Below, piece after piece: positions 34,587 to 45,200 of a stretch of DNA of 64,000 bases. Both the position numbers and the translations under genes were made by a program. Each line of letters starts with the position of its first letter. Position 1 is the first letter of the stretch. The stretch is taken from the NCBI RefSeq assembly GCF_009746125.1, contig NZ_CP041352.1, positions 523,847 to 587,846 on the forward strand. Direction: 5' to 3'. The notes beneath the pieces are model-generated. The model did no database searches and was not told the origin of the DNA. It saw only the letters and a program-made list of their open reading frames with translations. Source of the stretch: Casimicrobium huifangae. GTDB taxonomy: Bacteria > Pseudomonadota > Gammaproteobacteria > Burkholderiales > Casimicrobiaceae.

Positions 34587-36116
34587 CTAAACGACGAGAC
34601 GGCCAGCGGACACGTATTGCTTGCGGAATTCCTCGAACGGCGTCGTGTCGGATGCCTCAATTTCGCGCTGCGCGCAGACTGAATCTTCAACCATGCGACG
34701 CTGGCGATCCGCCTGCTCGGGCGTCAACGGCATGGCAAGCAGGGCGTCCCGCGTTTGCACGGATCGCGTGCGCACGAAGCGGACGAAAGAGTTCTCATGT
34801 TCGTCGGCCATCGCCCGTAGCACGCGGGCCGACGGCAATGTGTCGGGGTGTTGCAGCGAACGGCGGGCGGCTTCGACGGCCTCTACGTGCAGGGCGCCCG
34901 TCGCCAGGGCGGCATCAATTGATCTAGCGATGGGCAAGCATTCGTCGATGATGGTCAGGCCCCAGTCGACAAGGCTTACCGCTTCGCCGTTGCGGTCCAG
35001 CTTCAGTCCGGGCTCGCGACCCTGTGCGGCGGTGAGGTGCTGGTTGCGGGCGAGCGCGGCGATCTCGTTCGGCGTGTCCTGCGCACTGTCACTCAACACG
35101 CAGTGCAACAGGAAGACATCCAGAAAGCGCATTGTCGTGGCGTTGATGCCGACAGTCTCGAACGGATCGAGATCCATCAGTCGCACTTCGACGTATTCGA
35201 CGCCACGCTCGCGGAGCGCATGTAGCGGCCGCTCGCCCGACCGAATCACCCGCTTCGGGCGGATGGTCCCGTAAAACTCATTTTCAATTTGCAGCAGCGT
35301 CGTTGCGAGCTGGTTGTACTCACCGCCCGGGTTCATGATGCCGATGGCTTCATACGCTGGATAGGGCCGTGTCAATGCGTCCTGCAACGATGCGGCGTAA
35401 CTCTCCAGACTGTTGTAGCTCACGGCGAGCGATGACTGGGCATCACTTTGATAGCCGAGGCGGCCCATCCTGAGTGATGTGCCGTACGGCATGTACATGC
35501 TGCCACTGGGCAGCGACTGCAGGCCATGTGGACGTCCTTCGACAAAGGTGGAGCAGACTGCAGGTGAAGCGCCGAACAGCGTCATCAGCAAGAAAGCGTG
35601 ACGGCGGAAGTTGCGGATCAGCGCGAAGTATTCGGTATTCGACAGACCCGGCAGCGACCAGTTGTAGTGAATGCCCGAGATGGTCTGCATGCGACGTCCG
35701 TAGCGGTGCCCGAGACCCATGCGGTAGACGCTCTTGGCACGGCCGATGTTGGACGAACCATAGCGTGCCAGCGGAATGGTTTCGTCGGTAGGCAGCCCGC
35801 AGGGCATGCTCGATGCCCAGAGCATTTCGTCGCCCGCATCGCGCAGCACGCGATAGGTGAACTGATGGAGCTCGGTCAGGTCATCCAGCACCGACTGCAC
35901 GTTGCCATGTGCGCGGGTGATGAGTTCAACCTGCGATTCGCTGAAATCAGTCGTGATCTGTGAGTGGGTCAGCGCCGACCCCAGCCCCACGGGATGGGGC
36001 GTCAGGGCCAGTCCACCGGACGGCAACGCACGCAGACTCTCTTTCTCTACCCCGCGCAGAATGCCCTTAAGGCGGTCAGGGGATACTGCGTCGATACGTT
36101 GCTGCAAGCTGCTCAT
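34587..36116 (-). CDS. gshA: Glutamate--cysteine ligase (class I)
   Basis: This ATP-dependent enzyme catalyses the first step of glutathione synthesis, L-Glu plus L-Cys to gamma-Glu-Cys. The 509-residue protein matches E. coli-type GshA: GVEKESLRALPSGGLALTPHP, ITTDFSESQVELIT, LWASSMPCGLP, GRRMQTISGIHYNWSLP, NEFYGTIRPKR and VEYVEVRLMDLDPF. The ATG follows at the end of a divergent spacer. It lies 54 bp upstream of the reductase gene on the same strand and may share a transcript. Confidence 0.95.
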   Translation of the reverse strand: MSSLQQRIDAVSPDRLKGILRGVEKESLRALPSGGLALTPHPVGLGSALTHSQITTDFSESQVELITRAHGNVQSVLDDLTELHQFTYRVLRDAGDEMLWASSMPCGLPTDETIPLARYGSSNIGRAKSVYRMGLGHRYGRRMQTISGIHYNWSLPGLSNTEYFALIRNFRRHAFLLMTLFGASPAVCSTFVEGRPHGLQSLPSGSMYMPYGTSLRMGRLGYQSDAQSSLAVSYNSLESYAASLQDALTRPYPAYEAIGIMNPGGEYNQLATTLLQIENEFYGTIRPKRVIRSGERPLHALRERGVEYVEVRLMDLDPFETVGINATTMRFLDVFLLHCVLSDSAQDTPNEIAALARNQHLTAAQGREPGLKLDRNGEAVSLVDWGLTIIDECLPIARSIDAALATGALHVEAVEAARRSLQHPDTLPSARVLRAMADEHENSFVRFVRTRSVQTRDALLAMPLTPEQADRQRRMVEDSVCAQREIEASDTTPFEEFRKQYVSAGRLVV

Positions 36117-36402
36117 TCGATTGTCTGCTGGCCAGTGATTGAAGTGATGCGACGCCGACGTTCCCGACTGCCCACGCCCACGATGTCTTGTCAGCAGATT
36201 TCAAGGTGCCAACCCACAGTATTTTGTGCCAGTTCCACCAATGTCAACGACGAGAAACTTGCAGCCTTGAATGCGCACCGGGCGGGGACTTGCGCTTGCG
36301 AAAAACTGCAAAGACCATTGCGCCCAATCAAGTTTATGTGCTGCGATCGACTTACATTCGATACTGCAACAAATCCAGTGCCGCGTGCAGCAGGAGGACT
36401 TC

Positions 36403-38523
36403 ATGGCCAGACCCCTCTTCATTGATTCGATCGACGCCGCTGTTGACAATGTACTTGACACCATTGCGGGTGACATCGTGCTCGGTATCCCGCTGGGGGT
36501 GGGCAAACCCAACCCCTTCGTCAATGCACTCTACCGACGCATCAAAAACAACCCGGCGCGGCGGCTGCGCATCATCACTGCGCTTTCGCTGGAAAAGCCT
36601 GTCGGCAAGAGCGAGCTGGAAGAGCACTTCCTGCAGCCACTCGCCGATCGCGTGTTCGAGGACTACCCCGACCTTGAGTATGTCAAGGAGCTGCGCGCCG
36701 GACACCTGCCGGAAAACATCGAGGTGCGCGAGTTCTTCATGAAGACCGGCGACTACCTCGGCAATGTCGTCGCGCAGCAGGGCTACATCTCGACCAACTA
36801 CACCTTCGTCGCCCGCGACATGGCCGTGCAGGGGATGAACGTGATCGCCCAGGCGGTGGCTGCACGTGGCGAGGCAGGTGACCTGCGCCTCAGTCTGTCG
36901 AGCAATCCTGATGTCACTTTTGAAGTGGTCGAAAAGTATGCCGAACAGGGCATGCCGTTGATCAAGATCGGCGTGGTGAACCGGCAGATGCCGTTCATGC
37001 TCGGCGGTGCCGTGGTGAAGCCTGACTTTTTCGATCTGGTCGTGACCGACCCGGCGGCCACGCACGCGGTGTTCGCGCCACCGAACAACAAGGTCTCCGC
37101 AGCGGACTACGCGATCGGACTGCACGCCAGCAGCTTCGTCACTGACGGTGGAACCCTGCAAATCGGCATTGGCTCGCTCGGGGACGCGATTGCGCAGGCA
37201 CTGATCGTGCGTGACCGGCACGGCGCCGAGTACCGCCAGATGCTGGAAAGCCTGTGCCCCGACGGCATCGACGGCCGTGAGACTGGCCGCTTTGACCGGG
37301 GCCTCTACGGCTGCTCGGAAATGTTTGTCAACGGGTTCCTGCGGCTGATCGAGGCCGGCATCATCCGTCGCGAAGTGTTCGCCGATACCGTACTGCAGCA
37401 ACTTATCAACGATGGCAGGATCGCCGACGAGACGGTGACGCCCGCCACGTTGCGGGCATTGCTCGATGCCGGGCGCGTACGCTCACCGCTGGCCAGGGAG
37501 GATCTGGACTTTCTGCTGCGCTTCGGCGTTTTCCGGCCAGGTGTGCGGCTCGATGGCGAAACGCTGGTGGCGGGTGACCATCGCTGCAGCAACAACCTGT
37601 TTGACGATGCAAATTTCGAAGCTGTCTGCGCCCACATGCTTGGCACGCGCCTGAACGGTGGCGTGTACATGACTGGCGGCTTCTTCCTCGGGCCACGCGA
37701 CTTCTACCAGCATCTGCGCCGCATGCCCGAGCATGATCTGGCGAAGATCGACATGACCCGCATTGACTTCATCAATCAACTGTACGGGCAGGGCGATCTC
37801 AAGCGGGCGCAGCGGCGCAAGGCACGCTTCATGAACACCACCATGATCGTCACACTGCTTGGCGCTGCAGCCAGCGATGGGCTGGAAACCGGCGAGGTGG
37901 TCAGTGGCGTCGGTGGACAGTACAACTTCGTGGCCATGGCGCACGCCCTGCCCGACGCCCGGCTGCTGATGATGCTGCGGGCAACGCACGACAACAAGGA
38001 CGGTCTGCGCTCAAGCATTGTCTGGAACTACGGACATGTGACCATTCCGCGCCATCTGCGCGACATCGTGATCACCGAGTACGGGGTGGCCGACCTGCGC
38101 GGTCAGAGTGACGCTGAGGTCGTCAAGCGCCTGCTGGCAATTGCCGACTCGCGTTTTCAGGATGAATTGGTGCGAGAGGCCAAAGCGCATGGCAAGCTGG
38201 AGGTCTCATACGCGCTGCCGGATCGCTACCGCAACAACTTGCCGCAGGCGCTGGAGGGCAAATTGCACCCCTGGGCGGAGGCTGGCCTGCTGCCTGATTT
38301 TCCGTTCGGTACCGATTTGACCGATGACGAGCTGCACATCGTGCGCGCGCTGAAGAAACTGAAGCACGCGACCAACCACCCGACCGAACTGGTCGCGATG
38401 GCAGTGCGCAGCCTGTGGGAAGGGCGTGAGGCGCCGCATGCGTATCTGGAACGGCTCGGGCTGGCCGAGGCGCACAGCTTCAAGGACTTGTTTGTACGAC
38501 GTCTGTTTGCCGGCAATCTCTAA
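36403..38523 (+). CDS. Acetyl-CoA hydrolase/transferase family protein
   Basis: This CoA-transferase-fold enzyme of 706 residues is the long version found in many pseudomonads and betaproteobacteria. It contains LGIPLGVGKPNPFVNALYRR, FVTDGGTLQIGIGSLGDAIAQAL, GLYGCSEMFVNGFLRL, the GEVVSGVGGQYNFVAMAH segment of the acetyl-CoA hydrolase C-terminal domain, and VITEYGVADLRGQSDAEVVKRLL. It probably moves CoA between acyl groups; exact donor and acceptor are unknown. The frame extends to 36271, but the ATG at 36403 has a strong GGAGG site. Confidence 0.88.
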   Translation: MARPLFIDSIDAAVDNVLDTIAGDIVLGIPLGVGKPNPFVNALYRRIKNNPARRLRIITALSLEKPVGKSELEEHFLQPLADRVFEDYPDLEYVKELRAGHLPENIEVREFFMKTGDYLGNVVAQQGYISTNYTFVARDMAVQGMNVIAQAVAARGEAGDLRLSLSSNPDVTFEVVEKYAEQGMPLIKIGVVNRQMPFMLGGAVVKPDFFDLVVTDPAATHAVFAPPNNKVSAADYAIGLHASSFVTDGGTLQIGIGSLGDAIAQALIVRDRHGAEYRQMLESLCPDGIDGRETGRFDRGLYGCSEMFVNGFLRLIEAGIIRREVFADTVLQQLINDGRIADETVTPATLRALLDAGRVRSPLAREDLDFLLRFGVFRPGVRLDGETLVAGDHRCSNNLFDDANFEAVCAHMLGTRLNGGVYMTGGFFLGPRDFYQHLRRMPEHDLAKIDMTRIDFINQLYGQGDLKRAQRRKARFMNTTMIVTLLGAAASDGLETGEVVSGVGGQYNFVAMAHALPDARLLMMLRATHDNKDGLRSSIVWNYGHVTIPRHLRDIVITEYGVADLRGQSDAEVVKRLLAIADSRFQDELVREAKAHGKLEVSYALPDRYRNNLPQALEGKLHPWAEAGLLPDFPFGTDLTDDELHIVRALKKLKHATNHPTELVAMAVRSLWEGREAPHAYLERLGLAEAHSFKDLFVRRLFAGNL

Positions 38524-38597
38524 CAATCGGATAGTGTCTGGTGTGCCGACTGTAGCTGGGGCCGTGGCCAGTTGCGGCATCGGCATTGCAACGCAAA

Positions 38598-38619
38598 GGT
38601 GGGCAACAAGTTGCCCACC
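38598..38619. terminator. Hairpin between convergent acetyl-CoA hydrolase gene and livF
   Basis: GGTGGGCAA-CAAG-TTGCCCACC, a perfect 9-bp stem with a 4-nt loop, symmetrical for both strands. T-runs are only 2-3 bases, so it is either a weak terminator or an mRNA end-stabilising hairpin. Its place between two stop codons supports that role. Confidence 0.6.
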
Positions 38620-38640
38620 CTGCGACCGACTTGCTACTGA

Positions 38641-39354
38641 TCAGCCGCCGAGATAAGCCTCTTTCACTCGCGGATCCGCGAGCAGCGTTTTGGCATCGCC
38701 GGTCAGCGTGATCTCGCCGGATTCCAGCACGTAGCCACGATGCGCGTTCTCCAGCGCCAGCTGTGCGTTCTGCTCAATCAGCAGGATCGTAGTACCGCGT
38801 TTGGCGATCAGGTTGATGATCTCGAAGATCTTCTCGACCATCAGCGGCGCCAGCCCCATTGAAGGCTCGTCGAGCATCAGGAGCTTAGGCTGCGCCAGCA
38901 TCGCGCGCCCGATGGCGAGCATCTGCTGCTCACCGCCGGAGAGCGTGCCAGCGAGCTGCGCCGTGCGCTCCTTCAGGCGCGGAATCATGGTGTAAATCTC
39001 GTCAACCTCGCTGAGAATCTGCGCCTTGTCATTGCGGGCGTAGGCACCCATCAGCAGGTTTTCGTGCACCGACAGCCGTGCGAATACGCCACGACCTTCC
39101 GGACACAATGCGATGCCGAGTCCAACCAGCGCGTGCGACGGGATGCCCGTGATGTCCTGGCCCTTGTAGGTGACCTTGCCGCCCGCCGGCCGGATGAGCC
39201 CGGACAGCGCACGCAGCGTACTCGATTTGCCAGCGCCGTTGGCGCCGATCAGCGTCACCAGCTCGCCTTCGTTGACGTAAAAATCAATGCCCTTGATGGC
39301 CTTGATACCACCGTAGGCGACTTCCAGCTTCTTGACTTCCAGCATGGCGCTCAT
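38641..39354 (-). CDS. livF: Branched-chain amino acid ABC transporter ATPase LivF
   Basis: This 237-residue ABC ATPase has Walker A GANGAGKSS, signature LSGGEQQMLAIGRA, Walker B LLMLDEPSMGLAP and the switch His region LLIEQNA. The GRGVFARLSVHENLLMGAY segment is typical of LivF. It energises branched-chain amino acid import with LivG. Its start overlaps the livG stop (ATGA). It is last in livHMGF. Confidence 0.95.
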   Translation of the reverse strand: MSAMLEVKKLEVAYGGIKAIKGIDFYVNEGELVTLIGANGAGKSSTLRALSGLIRPAGGKVTYKGQDITGIPSHALVGLGIALCPEGRGVFARLSVHENLLMGAYARNDKAQILSEVDEIYTMIPRLKERTAQLAGTLSGGEQQMLAIGRAMLAQPKLLMLDEPSMGLAPLMVEKIFEIINLIAKRGTTILLIEQNAQLALENAHRGYVLESGEITLTGDAKTLLADPRVKEAYLGG

Positions 39355-40145
39355 TTCTTGTTCTCTTCTGCATCGCCATGCGCGCCACCGAGGTAGGCCT
39401 TGATGACGGCGGCGTCCTTCTGGATTTCTGCCGGCGTGCCATCGGCGATTTTGCGGCCGTAGTCGAGCACCGCGATGTGCTGGCAGACGTTCATCACCAG
39501 ACGCATATCATGCTCGATCAGCATTACCGTGGTGCCATCGCGGGCGATGCGCTCGATCAATTGACGCAATGCGACGGTCTCGGTCGCGTTCATGCCGGCG
39601 GCAGGCTCATCCAGCGCGATCATTTTCGGATCAGTCGCCAGCGCGCGGGCGATTTCGAGGCGCCGCTGTTCGCCATAGGCGAGCGTGCGGCTCTTGTCAC
39701 CAGCACGTTTGCCAAGACCAATGTAGTCCAGCAGCTCGCGGGCGCGGTCGGCGATTTCGCGTTCCTCGCGACGCGCGGCCGGCGTACGGAAGATGGCACC
39801 GAAAGCGCCAGCCTTGGTGCGCACGTGGCGCCCGACCATCACGTTCTCGAGCACTGACATTTCGCCGAACAGGCGAATATTCTGGAAGGTGCGCGCGATG
39901 CCGACCTGAGCAACCTCATGCGGCGCCTTGACGTTGAGCGGTTTGTCATCAAAGGTGAACTTGCCGCCATCGACCTGATACAGACCGGTCAAGGTATTGA
40001 AGAAGGTTGTCTTGCCGGCGCCGTTGGGACCGATCAGACCAAAGATCGAATTGCGCCGGATCGACATCGACACGTTATCGAGTGCGGTGACGCCACCGAA
40101 CTTTTTGGTAACGCCTTCAGCGGTGAAGAGCATGTCAGCCATCAT
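39351..40145 (-). CDS. livG: Branched-chain amino acid ABC transporter ATPase LivG
   Basis: This 264-residue ABC ATPase has Walker A GPNGAGKTT, FNTLTGLYQVDGGKF, GIARTFQNIRLFGEMSVLENVMVG (a LivG landmark), signature-region LAYGEQRRLEIARAL, Walker B MIALDEPAAGMNATE and LIEHDMRLVM. The frame is open to 40166. The ATG at 40145 overlaps the livM stop (ATGA) and is preferred; a second ATG follows at 40142. Confidence 0.94.
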   Translation of the reverse strand: MMADMLFTAEGVTKKFGGVTALDNVSMSIRRNSIFGLIGPNGAGKTTFFNTLTGLYQVDGGKFTFDDKPLNVKAPHEVAQVGIARTFQNIRLFGEMSVLENVMVGRHVRTKAGAFGAIFRTPAARREEREIADRARELLDYIGLGKRAGDKSRTLAYGEQRRLEIARALATDPKMIALDEPAAGMNATETVALRQLIERIARDGTTVMLIEHDMRLVMNVCQHIAVLDYGRKIADGTPAEIQKDAAVIKAYLGGAHGDAEENKK

Positions 40146-41212
40146 TTCTTCTCCGGTGACGGCCACAGACCGGCCGGTTTGAACAGCATGATCAGGATCA
40201 TGGCGAGCGAGAAGATCAGGTTGCGCAATACCTCAGGTGCGATAAGCACGGTGCCAAACACATTGTGCTGCACGCGCTCATCGGCGGCGTAGCGAATCAC
40301 CTCCGGCATCGCCGCCAGCAGCACCGCACCGAGAATGACGCCGGGGATATGGCCCATACCGCCGAGCACCACCATCGCGAGGATCATCACCGATTCCAGC
40401 AAGCCGAACGATTCGGGGCTCACAAAGCCCTGCATGGCGGCGAACAGGCCGCCTGCGAGGCCGCCTGTCAGCGCGCCGAAGGCAAAAGCGGCGAGCTTGA
40501 TGTTGCGGGTGTTGATGCCCATGGCCTTGGCGGCGATTTCATCTTCGCGCAGGGCCTGCCAGGCGCGCCCAAGGCGCGAATGCTGCAGGCGATAGACGCC
40601 GATGATCGACAGGATCGTAAACAGCAGGAATACGAAGTAGTAGAGCTGCAGACCAGTAATCTGCATGCCAAACAATTCAAGGCCCTGCCTGATCTTGAAG
40701 CCGAAGAAGTTGAGGCCATCAATGCCGGTAATGCCGCGGGGGCCGTTGGTGATGTTGTAGGTCTCATCCGACCACGGCAGACCGACCTTGTCGAAGTTGT
40801 TCATCAGGATGCGCACGATTTCGCCGAAGCCCAATGTCACGATCGCCAGATAGTCGCCGCGCAACTTGAGCACCGGTGCACCAAGCATCAGGCCGGCAAG
40901 TGCTGCGAGGAAGGCCCCGAGCGGCAACAACACCCAGAACGGGTAATGCAAATTGAAGTGCGCGGAGGCCAGTAACGACCAGGTGTAGGCGCCGACCGCG
41001 TAGAACGCGACGTAACCCAAGTCAAGCAGGCCGGCGACACCGACCACGACATTGAGCCCGAGCGCCAGCATCACGTAAAGCAGCGTCACGTTGAGGATGC
41101 GTACCCACGCCTGACCGAGCATGCCGGCGAGGAAAGGCAGGATCAGCAGCACCACGGCGAGCACGCCGATGGCGACGATCATTTTTTTCTTGTCTTGCAG
41201 AATGCCGTTCAT
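40142..41212 (-). CDS. livM: Branched-chain amino acid ABC transporter permease LivM
   Basis: This inner-membrane permease of 356 residues has 8-10 hydrophobic segments. It has LivM landmarks GLLDLGYVAFYAVGAYTWSLL, LRGDYLAIVTLGFGEIVRILMNN, SRLGRAWQALREDEIAAKAMGI and GGLAGGLFAAMQGFVSPESFG. It pairs with LivH to form the translocation path. It starts 3 bp after the livH stop. Confidence 0.95.
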   Translation of the reverse strand: MNGILQDKKKMIVAIGVLAVVLLILPFLAGMLGQAWVRILNVTLLYVMLALGLNVVVGVAGLLDLGYVAFYAVGAYTWSLLASAHFNLHYPFWVLLPLGAFLAALAGLMLGAPVLKLRGDYLAIVTLGFGEIVRILMNNFDKVGLPWSDETYNITNGPRGITGIDGLNFFGFKIRQGLELFGMQITGLQLYYFVFLLFTILSIIGVYRLQHSRLGRAWQALREDEIAAKAMGINTRNIKLAAFAFGALTGGLAGGLFAAMQGFVSPESFGLLESVMILAMVVLGGMGHIPGVILGAVLLAAMPEVIRYAADERVQHNVFGTVLIAPEVLRNLIFSLAMILIMLFKPAGLWPSPEKK

Positions 41213-41215
41213 GGT

Positions 41216-42121
41216 TCAGGCCCTCTCTGCGACGCGCTCGCCGATCAGCCCTTGCGGACGGAAAATCAGCACCAGCACCAGCACAACGAAGGCAAAGATG
41301 TCCTTGTAGTCGCCGCGCACGAAGATCAGGCCCACGTTTTCGACGAGGCCGAGGATCAACCCACCAACCATCGCGCCCCAGAGGTTGCCGATGCCGCCCA
41401 TGACCGCGGCGGTGAACGCCTTGAGGCCCAGCATGAAGCCCATGTAGTAGTGAGCCTGGCCGTAGTTCGAGGCCACCATCACACCCGCGATAGCGCCGAG
41501 GCCGGAGCCGATGGCAAAGGTGATCGCGATGATCTTGTTGATGTCGATACCCATCAGGCCGGCGACCTTCTGGTTCTCGGCGGTGGCACGCATGGCGGTG
41601 CCGACCTTGGTGTTGTGCACCAGCCAGAGCAGCCCGGCCATCAATGCGATGGAGGACAGGAAGATCACGATCTCGTTGAGCGTGATCGTGATGTGGCCGA
41701 TGTTCATCGGCGTCTTTGAGATCAACTCAGGGAACGAAAAGTAGTTGCGCCCGAAGACAAGGATCGCGAGTTGCTGCAACAGGATGGAGACACCAATGGC
41801 GGTAATCAGCGGGGCCAGCCTTGGCGCGTTGCGCAACGGTCGATAGGCAATCCGCTCGATGGTGACACCGACGATTGCGCAGACCACCATGGCAAACAGG
41901 ATCGCGACCAGCAGGGCAAGGATGGGCGGCGTCCCCATGCCAAGCAGCCACTTGGCAGTGACCAGCGCAGTCAGGCCGCCGATCATCACGATCTCGCCGT
42001 GCGCGAAGTTAATGAGTTGCAGAATGCCGTAGACCATCGTGTAACCCAGTGCGACCAGCGCGTAAACGCTGCCCACAACCAGGCCATTGACGATTTGCTG
42101 CAGCAATACGTCGATTGACAT
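41216..42121 (-). CDS. livH: Branched-chain amino acid ABC transporter permease LivH
   Basis: This 301-residue integral membrane permease begins QQIVNGLVVGSVYALVALGYTMVYGILQLINFAHGE, the LivH signature. It also has YRPLRNAPRLAPLITAIGVSI and GTAMRATAENQKVAGLMGIDI. It is the first gene of livHMGF; the matching binding protein gene (46166-47458) lies beyond putA on the same strand. The promoter should lie in the 42122-42294 spacer, where no clear -35/-10 pair was found. Confidence 0.95.
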   Translation of the reverse strand: MSIDVLLQQIVNGLVVGSVYALVALGYTMVYGILQLINFAHGEIVMIGGLTALVTAKWLLGMGTPPILALLVAILFAMVVCAIVGVTIERIAYRPLRNAPRLAPLITAIGVSILLQQLAILVFGRNYFSFPELISKTPMNIGHITITLNEIVIFLSSIALMAGLLWLVHNTKVGTAMRATAENQKVAGLMGIDINKIIAITFAIGSGLGAIAGVMVASNYGQAHYYMGFMLGLKAFTAAVMGGIGNLWGAMVGGLILGLVENVGLIFVRGDYKDIFAFVVLVLVLIFRPQGLIGERVAERA

Positions 42122-42294
42122 GGAGTTCCCCGCTTGAAGGTTGTCTTGGACCGTGCTGGCATCCTCCCCGAACGCCAGCCCGTTAATGATCGGTATTCTG
42201 CCCTGATTCAGGGCGGGAGGTCATGCCGAAAACGCTTGTTTCGTTGCCAGTTGTGCCACACAGGCAGGAGTCGTGCCAACGGGTCTGCCCGCCG

Positions 42295-45200
42295 TTACGC
42301 GGTCATCAGCGTCACGTTGCCGCCGGCAGCGACGGTATTGATGGTGATGGTCTGCTCGCCAAGAAAGCGGGGCAGATAGAAGGGCCCGCCTGCCTTGGGC
42401 CCGGTGCCGGAGAGCCCTTCGCCGCCGAACGGCTGCACGCCAACCACCGCACCGATGATGTTGCGGTTGATGTAGACGTTGCCGACGTGGGCCTGCCGCG
42501 CCAGCGCATCTGCGCGGCTGTCGATGCGGGTCTGGATACCCAGGGTCAGACCAAAGCCGAGTGCGTTGATCTGCTCGATGACTGCGGCCGGATCACCCGA
42601 CCAGCGCACGACCTGCAGCACCGGACCGAAGATTTCCTGCTTCACCGCCGCGATGCTGTCGACCTCAAACAGATGCGGGCCGATGGTGTGGCTGTCCCTG
42701 TCGATGACCCAGGTTGTAGGAGCGGCTCCGCCGCGACCGTCCGACAGGCCTGAATCCGGTCGCGGCAAAGCCGCTCCTGCAGGATGTCCGCCCAGTCGCT
42801 CGACATGCGCGCGAATGCCATCGAACGCCTCTTGATCAATCAGCGGCCCGACGTCGGTGGCCAACGATGCGGTGTCACCGACCACCAGTTCATTCATGGC
42901 GCCGCGCAGCATGGTCACCACATGATCGGCGATTTCTTCATGCACGCAAAGCAGGCGCAGGGCAGAGCAGCGCTGGCCGGCGGAGCGGAAGGCTGATTGC
43001 ACGACGGCATCGGCGACGTGTTCGGGCAATGCGGTCGAATCGACCAGCATCGCATTGATGCCACCCGTCTCGGCAATCAGCGGAACGATTGGGCCGTCCT
43101 TCGCGGCGAGGCTGCGCTGGATGATCTTGGCGACCTGAGTTGAGCCAGTGAACACGACGCCGGCGACTTGGGCGTGCGCGACCAGGGTCGCGCCTACCGT
43201 TTCGCCCAATCCGGTCACCGTCTGCAGCACATCGGTGGGAATGCCGGATGTGTGCAGCAGCTTGACCGCTTCCAGCGCCACCACCGGTGTCTGCTCGGCA
43301 GGCTTGGCAACGACGGTGTTGCCGGTCACCAGCGCCGCTGCGACCTGGCCCATGAAGATTGCCAGCGGGAAATTCCACGGACTGATGCAGAGCCAGGCGC
43401 CACGACCGCGCGGATAGAGCACATTGCTCTCGCCGGTCGGGCCTGGCAGCGTGATCGGAGCGCAGACGCGCTCAGCCTCGTCGGCGTAGTAGCGCAGGAA
43501 GTCGATCGCCTCGCGCACCTCGGCCACGGCGTCGCCCCAGGTTTTGAACGCTTCCGTTACCAGCAGCGCGCAGAAGCGCGGCAACTCGGCCTGCAGAGCG
43601 TCGGCCGTGTGACGCAGCATCGCGGCGCGCTCGCTCACGGGGCGGTTGCGCCAGTCGTGAAAGGCCGCGTGGGCGCGCTGCACGGCGGCGCTAGCTTGCT
43701 CGGACGTGGCATCAGCGGGCGGGTTGATCTGCGTCGTCGCCAGCGCCGCTAGCAGTGGCGCGCGCATCGTCGCCACCGTCAGATCGACGCCATCGCTGTT
43801 GCGGCGCGGTGCCAGAATGTCGCGCGGCAGCGGGAATGGCCGTGCTTCAGTGACATGCAGTGGCGACGCCAGCAGCTCCTCAGCAGGTACCGCATCGTCG
43901 GCAAGCTGATGCACGAATGACGAGTTGGCGCCGTTCTCCAGCAGGCGGCGCACCAGATAGGCAAGCAGGTCTTCGTGCGAGCCGACCGGCGCGTACACAC
44001 GCAGCGTCTGCGTGGGGGCGATGGCGCGCGAAGCGAACAACTCACGGTAAACGCCACTGCCCATGCCGTGCAGCCTCTGCAGCTCGAACGGGGCATCGAA
44101 GCGCTTCGCCATTTGCACAATGGCAGCGATGGTGCCGGCGTTGTGGGTGGCGAATTGCGGAAAGAACGCGTCCTTTTGCTTGAGCAGCGACGCAGCGCAG
44201 GCGAGGTAGCTGGAATCAGAGTGATGCTTGTGGGTGAACACCGGGTACGCCGGCAGGCCCATTTCCTGTGCGCGCTTGATCTCGCTATCCCAGTAGGCGC
44301 CCTTGACCAGGCGGCACATCAGCCGTACGCCGTACTGCCGTGCCAGTGCACCGACGTGCTCAATCAGTTCGAGCGAACGGGTCTGGTAAGCCTGCAGGGC
44401 CAGGCCGAATCCGGTCCACGTCGGATAGCCAGTCTGCACGCGTTGCAGTAGCGCCTCGAAGACATCGAGTGAAAGTTCGAGACGGTCCACTTCTTCAGCA
44501 TCAATGGTCAGGTTGATGCGCGCGTTGGCGGCCATTTCACACAACTGCCAGACACGCGGCACCAGCTCGGCCAGCACGCGCTCGCGCTGCGCGTCCTCAT
44601 AGCGCGGGTGCAGAGCGGATAGTTTGATCGAGATGCCATCGGTATCGGCCGGTCCGGCGTCCGTGGCCGCCGCGTGTGCTTGCGCGAGCATGCGGATGGC
44701 GTGCTGGTAACTCGCAAAGTAGCGGTCTGCGTCGTCCATGGTGCGCGCGCCTTCGCCCAGCATGTCGAAACTGAAGCGCAGATGCGGCTCGCTGCGACGC
44801 TGCGAGCGGGCCTCGCTGAGGGCATCTTCAATGGTCTGCCCGAGCACGAACTGCCGCGCCAGCAGTTGCACGGCGCGCAGTGTGGCGGCGACCACCGTTT
44901 TGGCGCCGAGCTTGGCGAACAGGCCGGGTGGCTGATCGGTGTCTGGCAGGGTCTTCTTCGACAGCGCAATGACTGAATTTGACAGTCGGCCCAATGCGCT
45001 GGAATTGGCGCCGTCGCTGTTGCCGTCGAAGCTGGCGCGGCCCAGCTGGTCGGCCGTCAGCGCGATGGCGGTGGCGGAATCAGGCACCCGCAACAGCGCC
45101 TCGGCGAGCCGCATCAGCGCGAGGCCTTCGGGTTTGGAGATCGGATATTCCTTGAGCAGGCTTTCCATTGCCCAGAACGGCGGCGGATTCTCGCGAACCG

